DNA from: Microbulbifer sp. THAF38
GTDB taxonomy: Bacteria > Pseudomonadota > Gammaproteobacteria > Pseudomonadales > Cellvibrionaceae
Direction: 5' to 3'
Assembly: GCF_009363535.1 (NCBI RefSeq)
Contig: NZ_CP045369.1
Span: 1,809,001 to 1,873,000, forward strand
DNA length: 64,000 nt
Below are positions 54,587 through 62,414 of this stretch, in pieces. The notes under the pieces are model-generated. The model had not been told where the DNA came from and did not search any database. It saw only the letters and a program-made list of their open reading frames with translations. Every line of letters starts with the position of its first letter. The stretch's first letter is position 1. A program made the translations under genes and the position numbers.

Positions 54587-56893
54587 CTATGGCGCGGCCC
54601 CCCGGCTCAGGGCGTAGATATGGTAGCGCCCCTCGCGTACTTCCACTCCATGGTTATCGTGGCCGAAACCGGGAAACTCCCGGTCGAAGGATTCCAATAC
54701 CCGCAAGTATTCCAGCGCGGGGCTGCCCTCGCTGCCAAAATTCTCCCCGGGCATCAACAGAGGGATACCGGGTGGGTAGGGAATAACCCCCGTTGCCGCA
54801 GTGCGCCCGGCTAACTGATCGAGAGGGAGTAACTCCACTTCGCCGCGTACCAGGGCTTCATAGGCCTGCACGGGGCTGCAATCGGCCTGGGGCAGGGCGG
54901 AAAAACCGGCGGACATTTTTGCCGTGCTGCGCAACTCCTTCATTCGGTCAAACATTTTTTGCGCCAAGTCCCGCAGGCCCATCTCCGTATAGCCCGGGTA
55001 CTTTGCCAGTAGGTTGGGCAGGCACTGACTGAGGGGCTGGTTAGCGTCGTAGTCCCGCTTAAAAGCGAGCAGCGCATTGATCAGGGTGCCCCATTTACCT
55101 TTCGTAATGCCGATGGAGAAAAGGAACAGGATGGTGAAGTCGGTCGTTTTCTCGACAATGATGCCGAGGTTATCCAGATACTTGCTGATAATACCGGCTG
55201 GAATACCCCATTGTGCGAGTTGGCCCTTGCGCTGCATGCCTGGGGTGGTGATTGAGACCTTGATGGGGTCGAGCATGCAGTAATTTTTTTCCAGCTCGCC
55301 GAAGCCGTGCCAGGAGTCGCCGGGGTTCAGCAGCCAGCAGCTGGCATCGTTACAGAGCAGCTCTATGGGGGCGCTGTGAAAGGCGTATTTCTGGCCACTT
55401 GTCGGGTCTGTCACCTGATCCGGCTGCCAACCGTCAAAAAACCACTCCCCCTTGTCTTCATACTCCCGTTTGAGCCGTGCCAACACCTGGCGAAAAGCCA
55501 CCGCCTCGGCAATGGATTCGCCGGTGAGCGCCGTACCACCTGGGCCGTCCATCATCGCTGTGCTGACATCATTCGAAGCCATGATGGAGTAGAGCGGCGA
55601 GGTGGAGGCGTGCAACATAAACGCTTCGTTAAAGCGGCCGTGTTCGATGGGGCTGCGCCCGTCGCGGATATGGATCATGGAAGCCTGTGATAAAGCCGCC
55701 AGCAGTTTGTGGGTGGACTGGGTGGCGAATTTGGTCGGGCCATTATGGGGCTCGGCATCATCGCTGTCGTACATAGCGAAGCGATCCCGATAGATGGGAT
55801 TGAAGCGGGCATAGGCATACCAAGCTTCATCAAAGTGCAGCCGGTCGACGGACTCACCCAGCAATTCCTCCACCCGGCGCACGTTATAACAGAGCCCGTC
55901 ATAGGTGGAGTTGGTAATAACCGCATGCACCGCGCGCTGGCTGTCGGCGGTGCGTGCCAGGGGATTGTTCTGGATCGCTTGAGACACCGCCGCTTTCGTC
56001 AGCTGGTCCGGGGGAATCGGTCCGATCAATCCGTAGTGATTGCGCAGAGGCACCAGGTAAGTGGGGATGGCGCCAGACATGGTGATGGCGTGCTCCACCG
56101 ACTTGTGACAGTTGCGGTCGCATAGCGCCAGTTGGCCGCGGGTCACAGAGGCCATCACAATCACGCGGTTGGAGGTGGAGGAGCCGTTGGTGACATAGTA
56201 AGTACGGTCAGCACCGAAAACCTTGGCCGCGTAGCGCTCTCCGGCGGCAATTGGCCCGGTGTGATCGAGTAGGGAACCCAGCTCTGTCACAGAAATGGAC
56301 AGGTCCGAGCGCAGCATGTTCTCACCAAAGAAATCGTAGAAGGCGCGGCCCGCGGGGGATTTTAGGAATGCAGTGCCGCCGGTATGGCCGGGTGTGTGCC
56401 AGGAGTATTCATGTACACGGGCGAAATGGGTCAGGGCGGCAAACATCGGCGGCAGTACCGCATGGCTATAGCGCTCTATTGCCCCTTGAATGCGCCCACC
56501 GATAAAAGTGGGGGTGTCCTCCAATATCCAGATAAAGTCATTGGCCAGCTCCAGGGCGCGTCGTGGCATATTGCTGACGGTTTCGCGATCGGCCAGTAGG
56601 AATACCGGCAGCTGTAAATTGCGCGCTCTCAGCTGTTCCAGCACATTCAACGCGGGCAAATGGCCACTGCCTGGCAGCTCCCAATTCAGCAACAGGCATT
56701 GTATCGCTGGGTTGGCGCGCAGCATGGCATTGGCGTCGTCACTGGAGACCGTGGTGATCAGGTCGATGCGGCGCTGTGCCAGCTCCTCCTGCAGGCGCGC
56801 GGCGGCGCGGCCGGGGGCACTGTTGCTGGCGATCTCCCCGCTGGCGAGTAGGGCCAGCATCCCGGTGGGCACTTGTTTTCCGAGCTGGTGCAT
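54587..56893 (-). CDS. adiA: Biodegradative arginine decarboxylase, AdiA-like
   Basis: A 768-residue PLP enzyme (E. coli AdiA has 755-756). It has a wing/receiver-like N-terminal domain (about 1-130), the aspartate-aminotransferase-fold core, and a C-terminal domain. PLP-binding Lys396 lies in FATQSTHKLLAALSQASMIH; FDEAWYAYARFNPIYRDRFA and ISKYLDNLGI are further family blocks. The stretch after the lysine (FNEAFMLHASTSPLYSIMAS, then NDVSTAMMDGPGG) is closer to AdiA than to LdcC/CadA or SpeC/SpeF. It converts arginine to agmatine with consumption of a proton. GGGAGG lies 5 bases before the ATG. It is the third gene of the unit. Confidence 0.92.
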   Translation of the reverse strand: MHQLGKQVPTGMLALLASGEIASNSAPGRAAARLQEELAQRRIDLITTVSSDDANAMLRANPAIQCLLLNWELPGSGHLPALNVLEQLRARNLQLPVFLLADRETVSNMPRRALELANDFIWILEDTPTFIGGRIQGAIERYSHAVLPPMFAALTHFARVHEYSWHTPGHTGGTAFLKSPAGRAFYDFFGENMLRSDLSISVTELGSLLDHTGPIAAGERYAAKVFGADRTYYVTNGSSTSNRVIVMASVTRGQLALCDRNCHKSVEHAITMSGAIPTYLVPLRNHYGLIGPIPPDQLTKAAVSQAIQNNPLARTADSQRAVHAVITNSTYDGLCYNVRRVEELLGESVDRLHFDEAWYAYARFNPIYRDRFAMYDSDDAEPHNGPTKFATQSTHKLLAALSQASMIHIRDGRSPIEHGRFNEAFMLHASTSPLYSIMASNDVSTAMMDGPGGTALTGESIAEAVAFRQVLARLKREYEDKGEWFFDGWQPDQVTDPTSGQKYAFHSAPIELLCNDASCWLLNPGDSWHGFGELEKNYCMLDPIKVSITTPGMQRKGQLAQWGIPAGIISKYLDNLGIIVEKTTDFTILFLFSIGITKGKWGTLINALLAFKRDYDANQPLSQCLPNLLAKYPGYTEMGLRDLAQKMFDRMKELRSTAKMSAGFSALPQADCSPVQAYEALVRGEVELLPLDQLAGRTAATGVIPYPPGIPLLMPGENFGSEGSPALEYLRVLESFDREFPGFGHDNHGVEVREGRYHIYALSRGAAP

Positions 56894-56940
56894 GGACCTC
56901 CCGTCTGGGTTGCGCCTGGGGTCGAGCTGGGTGACCCGTG

Positions 56941-58653
56941 TCAGCGCAGAAAGTTGTCTTTCAGCAGGTCGACCACTTCATCGGCACGCCCGCTGAGTAT
57001 GGCCTTGAGGCCAAACAGCGCGGTGGAAGAGACCTGTTGCGCCGTGACCTCCGGGGGCATGACCAGTTCCAACCGATTTACAGTAACGTCCAGCAGGGCC
57101 GGCCCTTTCGCAGCCAGCCAGCGCTTCATTGCGTCCTCTAGATCATCGGCTTGCTCGACTTTCTCTCCGTGAATGCCAATGACTTCCGCCATGCGACTGA
57201 AGTCGGGATTCTGCAAATCGGTAAAGCTATCCAGCAGCCCTTCAATGCGCTGTTCCATTTCCACAAAGCCGAGGGAGTGATTGTTAAAGACCAATAGTTT
57301 GAGTGGGATTTTTTCTTGTACCAAAGTCAACAGATCCCCCATCAGCATGGTCATTCCCCCATCGCCGCACATCGCAATTACCTGGCGGCTGGGGTCGGCT
57401 TTGGCCATGCCCAGGCCCTGAGGGTAGGCATTGGCCATGGTGCCGTGGGAGAGGCTGGTGAGAAAGGAGCGTTTGCCATTGGCGCGTAGATGGCGCAGCA
57501 GCCAAACCATGGGAGAGCCGCCATCGGCAGTAAATACGGCCCCATCGCTGGCCAGTTTGTCCAGGGTTTGAGCAACAAACTGGGGGTGAATCAGTTTGGG
57601 GTCGGGCTCGTGTCCTCGATCTTCCAATTGCTCCAGGTCTTTTTGATAGCGACCGAGCAGGTCCTGGAGAAATTTTTTGTCGCTGCGGGCTTTTAGTTTT
57701 GGCAAAAGGGCTTCAATGGTTGCACCGACATCGCCTACCAAGCCCATATGAATGGGGGTGCGGCGACCAAGGTGGGAGGCCTCTATGTCCACTTGGATGA
57801 TGGTGGCTTTTTCCGGGTAAAACTGGGTGTAGGCGAAATCGTTGCCCAGACACAACAACAGGTCACAGGTCTGGATTGCACGATAGCCGGCGGGGTTACC
57901 CAGGATGCCATTCATGCCGACGTTGCAGGGGTTGTCGTACTCTAAAAACTCTTTGGAACGGGTGGTATGTACGATTGGGGCGGACAGGTGTTGCCCCAGC
58001 TTGACTACCGCATCGTGAGCAAAGCGGCAGCCAATGCCGCCATAGATAACAATCTTTTCCGCCTGATTGAGTTTTTCCGCCAGTGCATCCAGTTCCTCAT
58101 CAGAGGGACGCGCTAACCACTGGGGGCGATGGACTGCCCAGGGAATCGCGTCTTTTACCTTGGTTTTGAACGTATCGCCACTGATCTCAACCACGGCCAC
58201 GCCTCGGTGGTTGAGAGCGGCCTGGGCGGCTTGGCAGATAATACGGCGCGCCTGCTCCGGGTCGGAGAGGGTTTCACAGAATACCGAGCACTGCTCGTAA
58301 AGCTTGATCTGATCGACATCCTGTGGGAATCCCAGCCCCTGCTCCGCACGGTCAATACGGGAGGCAATCAGCAATACCGGTGCGCCGTTGCGGTGGCTCT
58401 CGAAGATACCGTTGAGAAAGTGCAGGCTACCGGGGCCGGCGGTGCCGGCACAGACACTCAGCTCCCCGCTCAAATAGGACTCGCCGCCCGCAGCCAGGGC
58501 GCCCACCTCTTCGTGACGAACGTGGACCCACTCCAGCTTGGACTGGCGCACGGCGGAGGTAAAGTGATTGATGGTATCGCCGACGATGCCGTAGCAGCGT
58601 TTTGCCCCGGCTTTTACCAGGGCATCGACAACAATCTCCGAAACGGTCTCCAT
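56941..58653 (-). CDS. poxB: Pyruvate dehydrogenase (quinone) / pyruvate oxidase
   Basis: A 570-residue ThDP/FAD enzyme (E. coli PoxB 572) oxidising pyruvate to acetate and CO2 at the membrane, with electrons to ubiquinone. It has the N-terminal Pyr domain with HVRHEEVGALAAGGESYLSG (catalytic Glu), the central FAD domain, and the PP domain with GDGGMTML...NN for ThDP-Mg. The C-terminal FGLKAILSGRADEVVDLLKD region is the amphipathic membrane-binding segment of PoxB. TGGAG lies 6 bases before the ATG. Lying 27 bp after the FMN gene and 47 bp before adiA, it links acetate-forming pyruvate oxidation to the acid-stress genes. Confidence 0.92.
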   Translation of the reverse strand: METVSEIVVDALVKAGAKRCYGIVGDTINHFTSAVRQSKLEWVHVRHEEVGALAAGGESYLSGELSVCAGTAGPGSLHFLNGIFESHRNGAPVLLIASRIDRAEQGLGFPQDVDQIKLYEQCSVFCETLSDPEQARRIICQAAQAALNHRGVAVVEISGDTFKTKVKDAIPWAVHRPQWLARPSDEELDALAEKLNQAEKIVIYGGIGCRFAHDAVVKLGQHLSAPIVHTTRSKEFLEYDNPCNVGMNGILGNPAGYRAIQTCDLLLCLGNDFAYTQFYPEKATIIQVDIEASHLGRRTPIHMGLVGDVGATIEALLPKLKARSDKKFLQDLLGRYQKDLEQLEDRGHEPDPKLIHPQFVAQTLDKLASDGAVFTADGGSPMVWLLRHLRANGKRSFLTSLSHGTMANAYPQGLGMAKADPSRQVIAMCGDGGMTMLMGDLLTLVQEKIPLKLLVFNNHSLGFVEMEQRIEGLLDSFTDLQNPDFSRMAEVIGIHGEKVEQADDLEDAMKRWLAAKGPALLDVTVNRLELVMPPEVTAQQVSSTALFGLKAILSGRADEVVDLLKDNFLR

Positions 58654-58680
58654 GGAAATCTCCAGTAAAAGGGGCTGGGG

Positions 58681-60378
58681 CTATAGGCGTCGCAGGGCGG
58701 AGTGATCATCGTGATGAGCCAGATTAACCGCGGGCTGAAATGAGTCGGCCCTCGCGGCCTGCCACCAGTGTCGGTAAGGGGTTTCATCGGGTGCGTCTAT
58801 CAAGGACTTCTCATCGAGGAAGTGCCAGATTCGATCGATAGGGTACGACTCGGTGCCATTGATTCGGTGGTATAGGTGGTAGGGCTGTAGATCCCGCGGT
58901 TCGGTTAATCCAGCGGCGGCGATAATATCCCCAAGGGCCTCCAGAGTTTTCTCCTGAAATGCCGCAGCGCGCTTGCTCTGCACATCCACCACCAGACCGC
59001 GCTGGCGTTGAGGGTCCTGGGTGGTGACACCCGTGGGGCAGGTATCGGTGTGGCAGCGCCGCGACTGGATACAGCCAATGGAAAACATAAAAGGTCGTGC
59101 GGCATTGCACCAATCTGCGCCAATCGCGAGGCAGGCAGCCAGCTCTGAAGCAGAGTAAATTTTGCCGCTGGCGGCCAGCCGTACTTTGTCCCGCAAGCCG
59201 GTTCCTACCAATGCATTGCGCACTACGATTAACCCCGCCAACAGCGGCATGCCCACATGGTTGGATAATTCCAGGGGTGCGGCGCCTGTGCCCCCTTCGG
59301 CGCCATCTACCACGATAAAATCGAGATATTTTTTCGTTTCGAGCATGGCTTTCATAATGGCCAGCACTTCAAATACCTGCCCTACACACAGTTTGATACC
59401 CACCGGTTTGCCCCCAGATAGGCTGCGCATCTGGTCGGCAAATTCGAGCATTTCAATGGGGGTCGAAAACATTGAGTGTGCACGTGGAGAGACACAATCC
59501 ACTCCCGGTTTCACTTTGCGAGTGGAGGCGATTTCCTGGGTGACCTTTGCACCGGGCAATACCCCGCCATGGCCAGGTTTAGCTCCCTGGCTCAGTTTAA
59601 TTTCGGTCATCTTCACCTGATCATCGCAGGCTTCACGAAAAAGATCGGGATCGAAACTGCCGTCATCGCGACGGGCACCAAAGTAGCCACTGCCCAATTC
59701 CCACACCAAGTCACCGCCATGTTTACGGTGATAGGGGCTGATGCCACCTTCTCCGGTATCGTGATAGAAACCGCCGATGGCGGCGCCCTTGTTCAGAGCC
59801 TCAATCGCTGGGGCGGATAGGGCGCCGAAACTCATGGCGGAGATATTTAATAGCGCTGCCGAATAGGGCTTTGCGCAACGGCCAGACCCCACCTCAATGC
59901 GAGACTTCACATCTGCTTCTTTGGCTGGATTAATAGAATGTGTGAGCCACATATATTCATCGCTACGCACATCCAGCTCAGTGCCAAAGGGGTGCATGTC
60001 CGAGAAACCTTCGGCGCGAGCGTAGACCAGTCGCCGCGCCTCATAGCTAAAAGGCTTGCCTTCCTCATCACCCTCCACCATATAGGCGCGGAAGTAAGGG
60101 CGCAGATTCAGGAATATCCAGCGGATGCGGCCGGCCACAGGAAAGTTACGCGTCACATTCCAGTAGGGCTGCAGCATGTCGTAGATGCCCAAAAGAACCA
60201 AAGACAGGCTCAGCAGCAGGGCGATTACCCACCAAGCATCGACTGCGATGGTGAGTATTAGAAATATCGGGGTTAGAACCAGGGCGGTCACCGGAATGAT
60301 CGCGCGCTTGATTCCATTCCTACTGGCGTAGGCACGCCAGGCTGTGGAGATGATCATAGTGGGTGGGTTCAATCTCAT
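58681..60378 (-). CDS. FMN-binding glutamate synthase-family protein
   Basis: I take the start at ATG 60378 (GGA upstream), giving about 565 residues; longer and shorter in-frame starts exist. Two N-terminal TMs (about residues 20-60) precede the GltB-like alpha/beta barrel (about 120-500). FMN/glutamate-synthase motifs include LLNISAMSFGALSAPAIEAL, EGGISPYHRKHGGDLVWELG and KLSQGAKPGHGGVLPG, with a Cys cluster IGCIQSRRCHTDTCPTGV for an iron-sulfur site. It has no glutaminase domain, so it is not GltB itself. The substrate is unknown. It is the first gene of the four-gene minus-strand unit. Confidence 0.87.
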   Translation of the reverse strand: MRLNPPTMIISTAWRAYASRNGIKRAIIPVTALVLTPIFLILTIAVDAWWVIALLLSLSLVLLGIYDMLQPYWNVTRNFPVAGRIRWIFLNLRPYFRAYMVEGDEEGKPFSYEARRLVYARAEGFSDMHPFGTELDVRSDEYMWLTHSINPAKEADVKSRIEVGSGRCAKPYSAALLNISAMSFGALSAPAIEALNKGAAIGGFYHDTGEGGISPYHRKHGGDLVWELGSGYFGARRDDGSFDPDLFREACDDQVKMTEIKLSQGAKPGHGGVLPGAKVTQEIASTRKVKPGVDCVSPRAHSMFSTPIEMLEFADQMRSLSGGKPVGIKLCVGQVFEVLAIMKAMLETKKYLDFIVVDGAEGGTGAAPLELSNHVGMPLLAGLIVVRNALVGTGLRDKVRLAASGKIYSASELAACLAIGADWCNAARPFMFSIGCIQSRRCHTDTCPTGVTTQDPQRQRGLVVDVQSKRAAAFQEKTLEALGDIIAAAGLTEPRDLQPYHLYHRINGTESYPIDRIWHFLDEKSLIDAPDETPYRHWWQAARADSFQPAVNLAHHDDHSALRRL

Positions 60379-60739
60379 TACTGGGAGTTCCGATAATGAA
60401 CCTAGATCATCGCGCGGGGCTTTGCTGCTATATACCCTCGATCTGCCGCAAAACAGGCCGCTCAAGGTGTGAATCTTACCAAGTATCTTTTTTTTAGGCG
60501 TATAAACAATCTTTATGCGTGTAATTAATATTGTCGAGTAATTAGTGCAGGGCGAGTAGCACAGTGAGTCGCTCATTTTTGTTCACCTTGGACATGCAAT
60601 ACTCATTAAGGGAGCCTCTGAATAATTTCGAAATGCTTCTGCAGGGTTAAAAGGTTTTAGATATTAGGTACAGCACGTTGTAAGGGCTGCCTGGCAGAAA
60701 TTTGACAGAAAGATTATTGAGCGTTCATGGGAGATAAGC
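60379..60739. other. Divergent spacer with no gene
   Basis: Separates the acid-stress unit from the condensation-domain gene and must hold both promoters. TTGACA at 60702 has no good -10 partner. No structured repeat was seen. Confidence 0.5.
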
Positions 60740-62026
60740 ATGTCGGGATGGGAGCAGTCTGCAGATGTGCCTCTGTCAATCACAGAGCGGAGTATCTACA
60801 ACTTACATTACCGAAAAGCCCTGGCTGATATGATCGCCCGCACCATAAATATCAAAGGGCCTCTTCAAGTTGACCTGTTCAGGGAGGCGGTTCATAGAAC
60901 CGTTAACACTTACCCCATTTTTCGCTGCCGCTACACCAGGGAGCCTGTTAGGCGCATTTTTGTTGATGTCGAACTGGATATCATTGATATCCGTGACTTG
61001 AGTGACGCCCATATAATGAGTTTTTTAACTCAATACAGTAATGCGCCAATGGCGTTACAGTCGGATCAACTCTTGGGGTTGAGTCTTATTCGCACGGGAG
61101 AGGCCGAATACATTCTCTTGACAAAATGTCATCATATTATTGCCGATGGCATTAGTTTGGCTCTGCTTTTAGAGTTGGCTCTAACTGCTTACCTAGATCT
61201 CGAACGTGGTGCCAGCTTCCGATCCCAGCCCGAAACGATTGACTTTGCCGATTATGTAAATTTCGAAAATAACTATATCCACTCGCAGCGAGGACAAAAA
61301 GCTCTGCAATATTGGCGGGACAAGCTCAACCGTCAAAGAAACGCTGTTGAGGTGGCGTCTGTTGGGAAAATGGTCTCGCTCTATTGCGAAGATTTGGCTT
61401 ATACCCTGGAACCGAGAGAATTTTTACATATAAAAGAGCGTGCCAGGGCTGCTGGGGTCAGTCACTTTGCTTATCTGTGTGCCGCATTTCAACAAGCTTT
61501 GTACGAACTCTTACAAAAAGAGTTTTGGATGAATGTGAGTTTGTCACTTCGGATAAAAAAAGAACATAGGCAGATTTTTGGGCCCATGTTTCGCTTGGCA
61601 AATCTGGCTGTGGTGGGTGAAGAAGACTGGGCGGAAAAATTACAGCGTTTGTCCAGGGAAATACAATATGCCGTGCGTACAGTTTATGTGGCGGACTCAA
61701 TAGGACCCCATGGAATCATCGGTAATAACCTACCAGCTCCCTGTACCTATTTGGTCAACTACTTGCAAACGGAAGTACATCAAGAAGGATTGCAAGCTGC
61801 ATATAATGCCGCGGGCTCTGAGTGGATTGCTATTAATGAGAAAATTAAAATACGTTCGTTAGATCTCCCCGCCAGAATCAGTCCCTACGGTATTTATCTC
61901 TCCTTGGCCGCTTACGATGGATATCTCCACAGTAATTTTGTTTATAACGCCAACTGCTTTAGTCGAGACACCTTACAAAAACTTAGTGAACGTTGGCGCT
62001 ATGTTTTAATGCAGGGTAATAAATAA
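60740..62026 (+). CDS. Stand-alone NRPS-type condensation-domain protein
   Basis: A 428-residue protein consisting only of a condensation domain (CAT-like fold). The catalytic HHxxxDG motif is intact: KCHHIIADGISLALLLEL (about residues 131-148). The N-terminal PLSITERSIYNLHYRKAL resembles the C1 motif and NLPAPCTYLVNYL a diverged later motif. There is no adenylation, carrier or thioesterase domain in it or nearby. GGGAG is 6 bases before the ATG. It may join acyl or amino-acyl groups onto a partner elsewhere, or act like a PapA/WES-type acyltransferase. Confidence 0.8.
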   Translation: MSGWEQSADVPLSITERSIYNLHYRKALADMIARTINIKGPLQVDLFREAVHRTVNTYPIFRCRYTREPVRRIFVDVELDIIDIRDLSDAHIMSFLTQYSNAPMALQSDQLLGLSLIRTGEAEYILLTKCHHIIADGISLALLLELALTAYLDLERGASFRSQPETIDFADYVNFENNYIHSQRGQKALQYWRDKLNRQRNAVEVASVGKMVSLYCEDLAYTLEPREFLHIKERARAAGVSHFAYLCAAFQQALYELLQKEFWMNVSLSLRIKKEHRQIFGPMFRLANLAVVGEEDWAEKLQRLSREIQYAVRTVYVADSIGPHGIIGNNLPAPCTYLVNYLQTEVHQEGLQAAYNAAGSEWIAINEKIKIRSLDLPARISPYGIYLSLAAYDGYLHSNFVYNANCFSRDTLQKLSERWRYVLMQGNK

Positions 62027-62414
62027 CCTGTTCAGCCAAGCTGATTTTCAGCTGTTATCAAATTATAAGTAATTCCTTGTGTGTAAGGCTGGGTATGAGC
62101 TCTCCAGGTCATCGGCTTGCACATTTTCTCCTTGATTCGGTTATGTATTGGGTAAAGCTTACTTGCTGATATCAAAACTTCTCGGTATTAGTGAAATGGA
62201 AGGCTCAATAGTCTGCAGTCATCCCAAAGCAAAAAAACATGCAGTGGAATGAATGCTCCTAATTAACCCGGAACTCAATAAGGGTATTTCTGTCCTAATT
62301 TTTGAATTTGTTAGCCGGTTGACTGTTTGGCTTTGAGTGACATGGGCCTGATACCTTGAGTACTTCCATTTCTTCAGGAGCCGGTTTGGTAATAACTTAA
62401 GTGAGAGTGACGGT
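62027..62414. other. Intergenic, no gene recognised
   Basis: No frame longer than about 25 codons on the plus strand. No clear terminator after the condensation gene. It should hold the cellulase promoter, which I could not place. Confidence 0.5.

Noticed and set aside
58681..60378. gltB glutamate synthase large subunit
   Set aside because: Much too short, with TM segments and without glutaminase and GXGXG domains; only the FMN-binding synthase domain is shared.
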